Notes under the pieces: model-generated | Seen by the model: only the letters and a program-made list of their open reading frames with translations | What the model was told of the DNA's origin: nothing | The model's database searches: none | Assembly (NCBI GenBank): GCA_002239085.1 | Contig: MPNP01000001.1 | Span: 113,169-148,007, forward strand | DNA length: 34,839 nucleotides | DNA from: Rhodobacteraceae bacterium bin131 | GTDB lineage: Bacteria > Pseudomonadota > Alphaproteobacteria > Rhodobacterales > Rhodobacteraceae | Reading direction: 5' to 3' | Translations under genes and position numbers: made by a program | Shown here: one piece after another, positions 26,407-34,812 of the stretch | Position numbering within the stretch: the first letter of the stretch is position 1 | Layout: every line of letters starts with the position of its first letter

Positions 26407-27474
26407 ATGTCCTGGATCCCTCACGATGTAGTCAAGATTATTGGTGGGATACCCATACCAGTTATTCTAGTTGATAGAAATTTGTGGATTCTCGCTGCCA
26501 ATGACGAGGCAGAAAAATTTTACAATGCCAAATTGCAAGGTACCTCTCTTGTTCTCTACTTAAGACACCCTGAAGCAATGACCTGCATTCAGAAAGCGCT
26601 TAACGAATCGACTGAGGTTGTATCGTTGATTTCTGAAATTCGTAACGAATTCGAAATTTCCCTAAACTTAAAAGTTAAGCCTTTACTCTTTGAGGGGTTA
26701 GATCAGACGGCTTTAATGATTTCTTTTCATGATGTTACTTACATTGACGAAGCAGATGAGATGCGGCGTGATTTTGTCGCTAATGTGAGCCATGAGCTCC
26801 GGTCTCCATTGACAGCTTTGTCTGGATTCATTGAAACTTTAGGGTCAGAAAGCTGGGATAATCCCAAAGTACGTAAGAAGTTCTTAAAGATTATGGCTGA
26901 TGAGGCAAACAGAATGGGGCGGTTGGTGACCAATCTATTATCACTCTCCAAAGTGGAAGCCAGTGAACGTCTGAATCCGACAAACGAAGTGAATCTCTTG
27001 GAAATTATTGATATTTCCCAAAACAGCCTGCGCCATCTCACACAAAAACGCAAAATTGATATCAATCGGGCAAGCGAATTCCCTGATTTGATTATGTATG
27101 GTGACAAGGATCAATTGGTTCAGGTATTTCATAACCTCTTTGAGAATGCGGTAAAATACAGTCCAAAAGGATCAACTGTTAATATTTCGTATCAGCTTAC
27201 GTGTTCAGAAGATGAGCAAAAATCGGTTCGAATTGACATTCGAGATCAAGGTCGCGGGTTTGACCCAATCCATATTCCCCGATTAACTGAGCGGTTTTAT
27301 CGAGTTGATAAGCATCGCTCTCGTGAAATTTCAGGAACGGGGTTAGGATTAGCAATAGTGAAGCATATATTGAATCGGCACCGTGGTCAGCTCTTGATTA
27401 ATTCAGAACTTGGTGAGGGAAGTGTGTTTACGGTTATTCTTCCGCTGATTGTCACCGAAATGGAAATTTCATAA
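26407..27474 (+). CDS. phoR: Phosphate-regulon sensor histidine kinase PhoR
   Basis: This histidine kinase is predicted to phosphorylate PhoB under phosphate limitation. Residues about 10-115 form a PAS-like domain (IPIPVILVDRNLWILAANDEAEKFYN). Then come the H-box FVANVSHELRSPLTALSGFIETL (His129), the N-box QVFHNLFENAVKYSPKG, the G1 box DIRDQGRGFDP, the F-box RLTERFYRVDKHRSR and the G2 box GTGLGLAIVKHIL. No membrane helix is visible in the 355-aa product, unlike E. coli PhoR, so the kinase appears cytosolic or peripherally bound. ATG 26407 was chosen over TTG 26404. The order phoR-pstB-phoU-phoB supports the name. Confidence 0.92.
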   Translation: MSWIPHDVVKIIGGIPIPVILVDRNLWILAANDEAEKFYNAKLQGTSLVLYLRHPEAMTCIQKALNESTEVVSLISEIRNEFEISLNLKVKPLLFEGLDQTALMISFHDVTYIDEADEMRRDFVANVSHELRSPLTALSGFIETLGSESWDNPKVRKKFLKIMADEANRMGRLVTNLLSLSKVEASERLNPTNEVNLLEIIDISQNSLRHLTQKRKIDINRASEFPDLIMYGDKDQLVQVFHNLFENAVKYSPKGSTVNISYQLTCSEDEQKSVRIDIRDQGRGFDPIHIPRLTERFYRVDKHRSREISGTGLGLAIVKHILNRHRGQLLINSELGEGSVFTVILPLIVTEMEIS

Positions 27475-27501
27475 AACTGTAACAATTAATTTCTGTAATA
27501 T

Positions 27502-27519
27502 TTTAGCAAAACTGCTAAA
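27502..27519. promoter_or_regulatory. Hairpin in the phoR-pstB gap
   Basis: TTTAGCA (27502-27508) and TGCTAAA (27513-27519) form a perfect 7-bp stem around AAAC, 30 bp before the chosen pstB start. AATTGTAT is repeated at 27518-27525 and 27532-27539. There is no T-run, so terminator function is doubtful. It marks the place where pstS, pstC and pstA would normally lie. Confidence 0.35.
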
Positions 27520-27549
27520 TTGTATCCATCCAATTGTATGGAGACCATT

Positions 27550-28347
27550 ATGGATGTACAAGTGAACGATGCTTCAATCCAAACTGATACACAGAGTAAG
27601 GTACAAGCTGAAGGAGTTTGTGTCAGTTATGGGGGCAAGCAGGCATTATTCGACATTTCTATAGATATACCTGACCGGACAGTCACTTCGTTAATCGGTC
27701 CTTCAGGATGTGGCAAATCAACTTTTCTCAGGTGTATCAATCGCATGAATGATACGATCCCGAATTGTTCTGTCTCAGGGCAAATTGAAATCGATGGTAT
27801 GGACATTCACCATAAATCTGTTGATCCAGTTCATTTAAGAGCTCGGGTTGGAATGGTATTCCAAAAGCCTAATCCATTTCCCAAATCCATTTTTGATAAT
27901 GTGGCTTACGGGCCGAAAATCCATGGTATGGCTCAAAATAAAGCCGAGCTTGCAGAAATTGTAGAGAGTTCATTAACTCGTGCAGCTCTTTGGGATGAGG
28001 TGAAAGACCGGTTGGATGAACCTGGAACAGGTTTATCAGGTGGCCAACAACAACGACTGTGTATTGCACGGGCTGTAGCAACTCAACCCGAAATATTACT
28101 CATGGACGAACCTTGTTCTGCTTTAGACCCGATTGCAACATCACAAATTGAAGACCTGATTGACCAGCTTCGAACCAAATACACTGTTGTCATTGTGACA
28201 CACTCAATGTCTCAGGCAGCTCGAATTAGCCAGATAACAGCTTTCTTCCATCTTGGCTATCTGATTGAGCAGGGTGCAACAAACAAGATTTTTACTAATC
28301 CGAATCATGAGCGAACTGAAAGTTACATCACAGGTCGTATTGGATAA
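27550..28347 (+). CDS. pstB: Phosphate ABC transporter ATP-binding protein PstB
   Basis: This is the ATPase of the high-affinity phosphate transporter PstSCAB and a partner in Pho signalling. The 265-aa product has Walker [58 protein letters not shown] (PstB-typical Q-loop), signature [14 protein letters not shown], Walker [13 protein letters not shown] and switch [13 protein letters not shown] chose ATG 27550 because GGAG (27540-27543) stands six bases before it; a TTG at 27520 and ATG at 27538 are upstream in frame. The usual upstream genes pstS, pstC and pstA are missing: the previous gene is phoR, 75 bp away. phoU follows after 16 bp. Confidence 0.97.
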   Translation: MDVQVNDASIQTDTQSKVQAEGVCVSYGGKQALFDISIDIPDRTVTSLIGPSGCGKSTFLRCINRMNDTIPNCSVSGQIEIDGMDIHHKSVDPVHLRARVGMVFQKPNPFPKSIFDNVAYGPKIHGMAQNKAELAEIVESSLTRAALWDEVKDRLDEPGTGLSGGQQQRLCIARAVATQPEILLMDEPCSALDPIATSQIEDLIDQLRTKYTVVIVTHSMSQAARISQITAFFHLGYLIEQGATNKIFTNPNHERTESYITGRIG

Positions 28348-28363
28348 TTGGAGAATATGAAGC

Positions 28364-29074
28364 ATGGACAGTAAACATATTCATGCTGCCTTTGATGAGG
28401 AAATTACAAAGATCACGACGCAAGTGATGATTATGGGCGGCTTGGTTGAAAATGCCTTGCGCCAGGCAACAAAGTCACTGCTTCGTCAAGATATTGAGAG
28501 GGCTGACCAAGTTATTGTTCAAGATAACCGTGTTGACCTCCTTGAAGAACAAATTACTGTAGCGGCTATAGAACTTCTTGCCTTGCGCCAACCACAAGCG
28601 AATGATTTGCGGACAATTATCGCCATAATGAAGATTGTAACAAGTTTGGAGAGAGTCGGGGACTATGCCCGTAATATTGCAAGGCGGACTCCAGAAGTTG
28701 CCAATGTCATTTCAGTAAAGGATTTTGGTTCCGGTTCAATCAAGCGACTTTCAAAGTCAGTTGTTCTACAAATCAAGACCTCATTGGACTCATTCATGGA
28801 AAAAGATATTGATCAGGCACAGGGAGTGATAGACCGTGATGAAGAAATTGATCAAATGTATAACTCACTGTTCAGAGAATTTCTAACCCATATGATGGAG
28901 GATCCTCGTAATATATCTACAACCATGCATTATTTGTTCATTGCCAAGAATCTTGAGAGAATAGGGGACCACACTACGGCGATTGCCGAGCAAGTGATTT
29001 ATATGATTTCGGGTTCCATTCCTAAAGATGGACGTCCAAAGCTTGTTTCAACTTCGTATGATGAATTGTTATAG
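28364..29074 (+). CDS. phoU: Phosphate signalling complex protein PhoU
   Basis: PhoU links PstB to PhoR and helps silence the Pho response when phosphate is plentiful. The 236-aa all-helical product has two tandem PhoU repeats of about 105 residues: IHAAFDEEITKITTQVMIMGGLVENALRQAT with ALRQPQANDLRTIIAIMKIVTSLERVGDYARNIARR, and a second with MHYLFIAKNLERIGDHTTAIAEQV. The E(R)xGDxxxN/A metal-cluster motifs are present in both repeats. The start is ATG 28364 with GGAG upstream. It is 12 bp from phoB, so cotranscription is clear. Confidence 0.96.
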   Translation: MDSKHIHAAFDEEITKITTQVMIMGGLVENALRQATKSLLRQDIERADQVIVQDNRVDLLEEQITVAAIELLALRQPQANDLRTIIAIMKIVTSLERVGDYARNIARRTPEVANVISVKDFGSGSIKRLSKSVVLQIKTSLDSFMEKDIDQAQGVIDRDEEIDQMYNSLFREFLTHMMEDPRNISTTMHYLFIAKNLERIGDHTTAIAEQVIYMISGSIPKDGRPKLVSTSYDELL

Positions 29075-29086
29075 GGGTATAACTCA

Positions 29087-29779
29087 ATGGGAAACAAGGC
29101 GAGTCCAGTCGTATTGATTGCTGAAGATAATTCTTCGCATTTGGAGTTGTTGTCTTATAACATTCAGGCCGCTGGATTTCAGGTAATAAAAGCCAGTGAC
29201 GGTCAACTTGCACTTGAATTAATCATGGAGCAGAGACCGGATATTTTGTTATTGGACTGGATGTTACCTTTCATGTCTGGAATTGAAATTTGCTCTTATA
29301 TCCGAGCGTCCAGGAAGTTAGAGAATACGCCCATTATCTTGGTCTCGGCTCGGGCAGATGAAGAAGATAGGGTGAAGGGATTAGAATCTGGTGCAGATGA
29401 TTATATTGTCAAACCGTTCTTGGTATCCGAAGTTATTGCGAGAATAAAAGCAAATTTACGACGTATTCGACCAAGTGCAGTCGGACAAAAAATCACTTTT
29501 GAAGATATAATACTTGATTCTGAACAACACCGTGTCTACCGCGATGGTAAAATGATTAAAATGGGTCCGACTGAATATAGTCTTTTGTCCACCCTGATTG
29601 AAAAACCAGGACGAGTTTGGTCAAGAGACCAGCTTTTAGATCGAATTTGGGGGCGAGGTATTCATGTGGAAGTCAGAACGGTTGATGTTCATATTGGTCG
29701 CCTGCGTAAATCACTTTGTCAACATGGTGGAACTGATTTACTGCGAACCGTGCGAGGAACAGGATATTCGCTTGGATAG
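29087..29779 (+). CDS. phoB: Phosphate-regulon response regulator PhoB
   Basis: This 230-aa OmpR-type regulator activates Pho genes when phosphorylated by PhoR. The receiver domain has acidic residues Glu13/Asp14, phospho-acceptor Asp57 in DILLLDWMLPFMSG, a Ser in place of the common Thr in LVSARADEEDRVKGLESGADDY, and the VKPF lysine. The C-terminal winged helix contains EYSLLSTLIEKPGRVWSRDQLLDRIWG and VEVRTVDVHIGRLRKSL, then RTVRGTGYSLG. It is the last gene of the block. I found no convincing classic Pho box in the window. Confidence 0.95.
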   Translation: MGNKASPVVLIAEDNSSHLELLSYNIQAAGFQVIKASDGQLALELIMEQRPDILLLDWMLPFMSGIEICSYIRASRKLENTPIILVSARADEEDRVKGLESGADDYIVKPFLVSEVIARIKANLRRIRPSAVGQKITFEDIILDSEQHRVYRDGKMIKMGPTEYSLLSTLIEKPGRVWSRDQLLDRIWGRGIHVEVRTVDVHIGRLRKSLCQHGGTDLLRTVRGTGYSLG

Positions 29780-29896
29780 TGCCTCTAAGTTCGTGTCCTG
29801 AATCTATAGTTGGCTTTATCTACCTTAAATCAATTAAATTGACCGAATCTAGAGTTTTGAATGTTGCTGCAACGTATAGATTCCCATATCCGTTGG

Positions 29897-29911
29897 GTCG
29901 TAGTATACGAC
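29897..29911. repeat. 15-bp dyad GTCGTA-GTA-TACGAC
   Basis: A perfect inverted repeat with 6-bp arms and a 3-bp centre lies 118 bp after the phoB stop. It is more GC-rich than its surroundings. It could be an operator or recombinase-type site; no matching copy was noticed elsewhere in the window. Confidence 0.35.
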
Positions 29912-29943
29912 AGACCGGTTTGCTTGGTCATTTCTCACAAGGG

Positions 29944-30060
29944 TCAATGATTTCCACTTTTTAGATTGCTGGGCAGGGTCTTCGTAATGTCTTCAGCAAT
30001 CTTGGATTCAAGAAAGAATCTTTTGGCCTGTGTTAAATCAAATGCCCGCTGATGAGTCAT
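29944..30060 (-). CDS. Possible 38-aa small ORF or gene remnant
   Basis: An ATG at 30060 opens a 38-codon frame reading MTHQRAFDLTQAKRFFLES and ending at TGA 29944-29946. The predicted product is helical and charged, with no match I can name. There is no strong ribosome site. It may be a decayed end of a gene removed at the island junction, or a chance ORF in AT-rich DNA. Confidence 0.15.
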   Translation of the reverse strand: MTHQRAFDLTQAKRFFLESKIAEDITKTLPSNLKSGNH

Positions 30061-30284
30061 GGCTACCTATTACTGGGAAATATTGAAAATTAGCAGGAAT
30101 CATTGTTCTATCAAAATTTTGCTTGTAAATAAATTAAATTTTAGCTAATGTAATAAATTGTTCTATGTGCCAAAACATGCGTAAATTGAAGTTTGGTGTT
30201 ATGGGCCTGTCAATCTTCTATAAGAACAGACTTCAAATTCAATACTAAGTCCAATTGAATTAGTTTTTCCGTTAAGGAATTTTT

Positions 30285-30302
30285 AAAGGATGTATCCTTT
30301 TT
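30285..30302 (+). terminator. Small stem-loop with T-run upstream of mod
   Basis: AAAGGA (30285-30290) and TCCTTT (30295-30300) pair around TGTA, and T residues continue to 30302. The 6-bp AT-rich stem is weak. Lying 44 bp before the mod start, it could end upstream transcription, attenuate mod, or act as an operator. Confidence 0.3.
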
Positions 30303-30346
30303 GTGATACGCGACAGTAATCAAATCCAATCGATAGAAAACACACT

Positions 30347-32128
30347 ATGACTGCACTTAATTTCAGAGGCAAAGAGTTTGTCTTCAATCACCATCTAACC
30401 GTTCCGTACAGAAACTTGTTGCCACACCCGGATAAAGGGATTGGTGAACCGACTCTAGACGGTAATTTAATCATTCATGGAGACAACCTGCACGCTCTCA
30501 AGTCATTGGTCCCAAGATATGCAGATAAAGTAGACTGTATCTTCATTGACCCTCCTTACAACACTGGCAATGAGGGATGGTGTTATAATGATAACTTGAA
30601 CGCCCCAATGATTAAAGACTGGCTTAGAGCAAACCCGATAGGGATAGAAGATGGATTACGCCATGACAAATGGTGTTGCATGATGTGGCCAAGATTGCGA
30701 CTACTTCATGATTTGCTTGCCGAAAGCGGTGCAATATTTGTTTCAATAGATGACAATGAGTTTCATCGACTGCGACACATGATGGATGAAATATTTGAAG
30801 AAGATAATTTCATTGCTTCTTTTGTTTGGCATCATCGAAAATCAAGCCAGAATGATATCAACATTTCACTCTCTCATAATTTCGTTTTGTGTTATGCAAA
30901 GCGAAAAGAAAAGTTTAACCCAAGACGCGACCCAATTGATGCAAGTCAGTATTCCAATCCTGACAATGATGAGCTGGGACCATGGAAGCTTGACCCAATG
31001 GATGCACCAAATATTAGAAAAAATCTGACTTATCCAATAACTAATCCGAAAACTGGACTGACTCATCTTCCACCAAAAGGAAGATGTTGGAGGTTTAGTC
31101 CAGATGAATTCAAAAAAGCTTTAATTGATAATCGAATTGTATTTGGTAGAAACGGTGATTCAAGACCACAATACAAGAGATACTTGAAGGATGCTGAAAA
31201 CACCGGAAAGAGTATTCCAACAATCTGGAATACAATCAGTACCGCTACTGATGCTAAGTATGAGATCAATAAAATATTTGATAATAAAAACATGTTTGAG
31301 ACGCCCAAGCCATCTTCATTGTTAGCCAAAATAATCAACATTGCGGCGAAACCAAATGGTGTGATTCTTGATTCCTTCGCCGGTAGTGGTACAACAGCAC
31401 AAGCGGTACTTGAGTTAAATAAGAAAGATGGTGGCAATCGCCGTTTTATATTAATTGAAATGGAAGAGTACGCAGACCGACTTACAGCCGAAAGGGTTCG
31501 CCGAGTTATTAATGGCTATCGATTTTCAGGCACTCAACGCGAAGAACTATTTCGTGAGAATATCACATGGTCGAAACTCAGAAATCCCGAGAAAATTATG
31601 AGCGAAGTTGAGATAATTGAGAATCTCAATCTCGGTAAGTTTGAGAAGATTAAAAAATCAGTTCGGAATGGTGAATTGACCGTCTCAGGGGAAAAGAAAA
31701 TATTGGAAAAAGTTGAAGGGGTTAAAGGAAGTTTTACCTATTGTACTCTCAGTGAATCATTTGAACTTGATAAACTTCTTACTGGTGATTTGTTACCGGA
31801 TTTTGAAGCTATTGGAACCGTATTGTTCTATACCGCGACAAAACGTACTATCAACCCAAAGCATATCCGGGAATCTGAATTTTATCTTGGCAAAACCGAC
31901 AATCATCATCTGTGGTTGATCTACAAACCCGATATTGTTTGGTTGAAATCTCCTGAAGCCGCTCTATCACTATCTCGTGCAAGGGAATTCGTAGAAACTG
32001 ATACAACTAAAAAACACCTTGTTTTTGCCCCGGTACGCTACATAAGTCAGAAAGTTTTAGAAGAGCAGGGGTTGCCTGTTGAATTCGTCCCATTACCTTA
32101 CGCACTCTTTCGTCTTAATCGGGGTTGA
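30347..32128 (+). CDS. mod: Type III restriction-modification DNA methyltransferase (Mod)
   Basis: This SAM-dependent N6-adenine (or N4-cytosine) methyltransferase supplies methylation and, in type III systems, target recognition for the complex. The 593-aa product has the catalytic motif IV first (CIFIDPPYNTGNEGW, Asp68-Tyr71) and SAM motif I later (LDSFAGSGTTAQAVLELN, residues about 341-358), the beta-class order of Mod proteins. A variable region between them (residues about 170-330) should hold target recognition. After motif I come FILIEMEEYADRLTAERVRRVINGY and a C-terminal domain ending VEFVPLPYALFRLNRG. No simple-sequence repeat suggesting phase variation is visible. The start is ATG 30347. 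It is followed by res after a 3-bp gap. The modified sequence cannot be predicted. Confidence 0.93.
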   Translation: MTALNFRGKEFVFNHHLTVPYRNLLPHPDKGIGEPTLDGNLIIHGDNLHALKSLVPRYADKVDCIFIDPPYNTGNEGWCYNDNLNAPMIKDWLRANPIGIEDGLRHDKWCCMMWPRLRLLHDLLAESGAIFVSIDDNEFHRLRHMMDEIFEEDNFIASFVWHHRKSSQNDINISLSHNFVLCYAKRKEKFNPRRDPIDASQYSNPDNDELGPWKLDPMDAPNIRKNLTYPITNPKTGLTHLPPKGRCWRFSPDEFKKALIDNRIVFGRNGDSRPQYKRYLKDAENTGKSIPTIWNTISTATDAKYEINKIFDNKNMFETPKPSSLLAKIINIAAKPNGVILDSFAGSGTTAQAVLELNKKDGGNRRFILIEMEEYADRLTAERVRRVINGYRFSGTQREELFRENITWSKLRNPEKIMSEVEIIENLNLGKFEKIKKSVRNGELTVSGEKKILEKVEGVKGSFTYCTLSESFELDKLLTGDLLPDFEAIGTVLFYTATKRTINPKHIRESEFYLGKTDNHHLWLIYKPDIVWLKSPEAALSLSRAREFVETDTTKKHLVFAPVRYISQKVLEEQGLPVEFVPLPYALFRLNRG

Positions 32129-32131
32129 ATA

Positions 32132-34738
32132 GTGTTTCGTCAACTTGAATTTCAGAACCATGTGATTGCAACTATGAATGAATGGCTTGGTATATTAGTT
32201 AAGAAGAAACGTAATGCCGATAAGATTCAATTGCTTGCAGAGGAAAACCCTCAACTTGACTTCCAGGTTCCCGATTTCACTGCCGATGCTTGGAAAACTC
32301 TTTTAAACAAGGGTAGATTGCCGATAGGGCGTCAAGGAATACAATTTTCGCCCCGCGTTGATGGATGCGGTCACCCCGTTCCCAATGCGGTTTTAAAAGT
32401 TCCTACAGGTGGAGGAAAAACTTGGATTGCCATTAACGCACTATCCCAAATTTTTGGACGATTTCTCAATCAGAATTACGGCTTCGTGCTGTGGATTGTA
32501 CCGAATGAGGCTATTTATACTCAGACTCTTAAGCACCTCAAGGATCAACAGCATCAATACCGCCAAACCCTTAACCAAACTGCGGCTGGAAGAGTAAAGA
32601 TCATGGAAAAAACAAACAGGCTGACAATCCAAGATGTTCAATCTAATCTTTGTGTTATGATTCTGATGCTTCAGTCTGCAAATCGTCAAACCAAAGAAAC
32701 TCTAAAGATGTTTCAAGACCGCGGGGATGTACACGGTTTTTTTCCTCCTGAGGGGAACCTTAAAGCACATTCAGAAGCCATCAATAGGATAAATAATCTT
32801 GACAGTTATAATCACCTCGTGCCATTTGTTAAGAGCTCATTGGGAAATGTGCTTCGGATAATTAAACCTGTAATTATTCTTGATGAAGGTCATCGAGCCA
32901 TATCCGATCTTGCTTTTCATACACTCTACGATTTTAATCCAAGTTTGGTCCTGGAATTAACAGCCACTCCAAAGGATGTACTTGAACGCCGAGGAAAAAA
33001 TCCTCGAAGTGGCCGATACGCAAATGTCCTTGTAGATGTAACCGGTCGTGACCTTGATCGAGAAGGTATGGTTAAAATGCCACTGAACTTACAATCCTCG
33101 CAAGGTGACAACTGGAATATAGCACTGAATGCAGGCCTTCAAAAGTTAAACGAACTTCATTATGCTTCAGTAAATTTCAGGGCAGAAACGGGTCGTTACA
33201 TTCGCCCAATCATGTTAGTCCAAGTAGAAAGGACAGGAACAGACCAGCGTGACAGCGGCTTTATCCATGCTGAAGATGTCAAGGATTGGCTGGTGTTAGC
33301 TGGGTTAAAAGAAGAGGAGATAGCCATAAAAACTGCTGAAAGGAATGATCTTAAACAGCCTGAAAATGAAGACCTTTTGTCTGAAATGAGTCGCGTTAGG
33401 GTTATCATAACCAAGCAAGCGCTGCAAGAAGGGTGGGATTGTTCTTTTGCTTATATTCTTTGTGCTCTCGCAGCAAGTTCAAATAAGAATTCATTAACAC
33501 AATTGGTTGGTCGCATTCTCCGACAACCTCATGCAATTAAGACAGGTGTTGATCAACTTGATGAATGCTATGTTATAACACACCGTTCCAGTACTGCTGC
33601 AGCAGTAAAAACCATTAAGAACGGGCTTGAAAACGATGGGCTCGGAGACCTTGCTATCAATCTGCTCCATGATGATTCCCAAATCATTAAGAATATTCCA
33701 CGCAAAATTAGTCGCAGGTCAGACTTTGAAGAGACAAAAATTTATTTACCTAGAGTTATGCTGGTTAAGAACGGCGAAACGCGTGACCTTGATTATGAAA
33801 CTGATATTCTTGCCGATATTGATTGGCACGGATTCAATCCAGATGAATTTGCCATGAATATTCCAACAAATGTCCAATCTTCAACAAGCCAATTTCAGAG
33901 AATCAGAATTGGTCAAGAAGATGAGGAGACCATTGTAGATGAGGCAGTTGAAAAACCACCTGATTATCTTTTATTCCAACCTGAACTTGCCGTACAGCAG
34001 ATATCAGATATCATAGGTAATCCTTTTGTCGGGCGCGAAATCATTGGACTCTTACTTAGACAATTAAAGGAAAGAGGATTTACTGATGATATGTTAGGCA
34101 CAATGGGAGTCTTAATCATCCAAGAATTTCACAAAAGTCTAGAAATAGTTCAAAATGAAAGAGCCGAAAAACTTTTTAAGTCAGGAGTTCTCAACGGGGA
34201 AATTCAGTTTCGATTGCGAGCAGATGGGCGAAACTGGGAAATGCCGAAAAAAATCAAAACTAATGAGTCTACTCATTCACGACAGCTCATCAGGTATGAT
34301 GGGTTGCCTTTACAAAAGAGTCTTTTTTCTACAATTTATGAGGAAGATCTAAATCAAGATGAGCGAGATGTCGCAGTTTATCTTGACAGTGAGTCGACCC
34401 TGACATGGTGGCATCGAAATGTAGCTCGTTCTCAATATGGAATTCAGGGCTGGAAGGGAAGTAAGATTTACCCTGATTTTATATTCGCTCTGAGGGAGGA
34501 TGGAAAAGCCAATCGAATTATGGTACTTGAAACAAAAGGGGACCATCTTGACAATCTTGATACTGAATACAAACGAAAGATGCTCAATTTACTTTCAGAA
34601 AATTTCTCTTGGAACAATCATATTCCTGCGGGGGAACTCAGCCTAATAACAAAGGATGGAAACATTGTTCAATGTGAACTTGTACTAATGAGTGAGTGGC
34701 AAACAAAGCTTCCAAAGATGCTAATGAATGCCGATTAG
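32132..34738 (+). CDS. res: Type III restriction enzyme Res subunit (SF2 helicase-nuclease)
   Basis: This is the ATP-dependent translocating and cleaving subunit that acts with Mod on unmethylated DNA. The 868-aa product has Walker A in VLKVPTGGGKTWIAINAL (about residue 90), Walker B/DEAD-box variant VIILDEGHRA (about residue 251), motif III LELTATP, and motifs V-VI in ALQEGWDCSFAYILCALAASSNKNSLTQLVGRILRQP. The C-terminal PD-(D/E)XK nuclease is visible as IYPDFIFALREDGK followed by IMVLETKGDHLDN (Asp about 780, Glu-x-Lys about 798-800). The start is GTG 32132, overlapping no other gene but only 3 bp behind mod, with GGGG near the mod stop as ribosome site. All catalytic motifs look intact, so the system should be active. 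Confidence 0.92.
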   Translation: MFRQLEFQNHVIATMNEWLGILVKKKRNADKIQLLAEENPQLDFQVPDFTADAWKTLLNKGRLPIGRQGIQFSPRVDGCGHPVPNAVLKVPTGGGKTWIAINALSQIFGRFLNQNYGFVLWIVPNEAIYTQTLKHLKDQQHQYRQTLNQTAAGRVKIMEKTNRLTIQDVQSNLCVMILMLQSANRQTKETLKMFQDRGDVHGFFPPEGNLKAHSEAINRINNLDSYNHLVPFVKSSLGNVLRIIKPVIILDEGHRAISDLAFHTLYDFNPSLVLELTATPKDVLERRGKNPRSGRYANVLVDVTGRDLDREGMVKMPLNLQSSQGDNWNIALNAGLQKLNELHYASVNFRAETGRYIRPIMLVQVERTGTDQRDSGFIHAEDVKDWLVLAGLKEEEIAIKTAERNDLKQPENEDLLSEMSRVRVIITKQALQEGWDCSFAYILCALAASSNKNSLTQLVGRILRQPHAIKTGVDQLDECYVITHRSSTAAAVKTIKNGLENDGLGDLAINLLHDDSQIIKNIPRKISRRSDFEETKIYLPRVMLVKNGETRDLDYETDILADIDWHGFNPDEFAMNIPTNVQSSTSQFQRIRIGQEDEETIVDEAVEKPPDYLLFQPELAVQQISDIIGNPFVGREIIGLLLRQLKERGFTDDMLGTMGVLIIQEFHKSLEIVQNERAEKLFKSGVLNGEIQFRLRADGRNWEMPKKIKTNESTHSRQLIRYDGLPLQKSLFSTIYEEDLNQDERDVAVYLDSESTLTWWHRNVARSQYGIQGWKGSKIYPDFIFALREDGKANRIMVLETKGDHLDNLDTEYKRKMLNLLSENFSWNNHIPAGELSLITKDGNIVQCELVLMSEWQTKLPKMLMNAD

Positions 34739-34812
34739 GTAATAGCAAAATAGCGATAATTTTGGCTTCGGTGATGATGCTAGCTACTTTGATAAAAAGG
34801 GGGATTTGAAAA

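Larger units (their letters stand above)
29780..30346. other. 567-bp stretch without a convincing gene between phoB and the type III R-M pair
   Basis: No large ORF has coding character here. The left part holds a near-exact 12-bp direct repeat (GAATCTATAGTT at 29800-29811, GAATCTAGAGTT at 29845-29856). Between the copies lies the palindrome TCAATT-A-AATTGA (29830-29842). Further on are a GTCGTA/TACGAC dyad (29897-29911), a 9-bp inverted repeat (29963-29971 with 29994-30002), a minus-strand 38-codon ORF (30060-29944), and nested inverted repeats (30186-30261). The last element is a small stem with a T-run (30285-30302). It may be a remnant of an insertion junction, promoter/leader of mod, or host an uncharacterised RNA. 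No integrase, tRNA or IS end was found. Confidence 0.5.

Noticed and set aside
26739-27107. 122-aa minus-strand ORF inside phoR
   Set aside because: It is antisense to the histidine-kinase core motifs and has no independent evidence.
27477-27499. Possible Pho box (CTGTAAC ... CTGTAAT) upstream of pstB
   Set aside because: The two half-sites are 16 bp apart start to start, whereas Pho-box repeats are spaced 11 bp apart, and the third and fourth units are missing. Too weak to call.
29779-29964. 61-aa plus-strand ORF directly after phoB
   Set aside because: It has no ribosome site and no recognisable composition, and it is interrupted by the palindromes described for this stretch. It is more likely chance.
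30347-32128. Phase-variable simple repeats in mod
   Set aside because: No tandem tetra- or pentanucleotide tract or long homopolymer was found in the mod gene or its leader.
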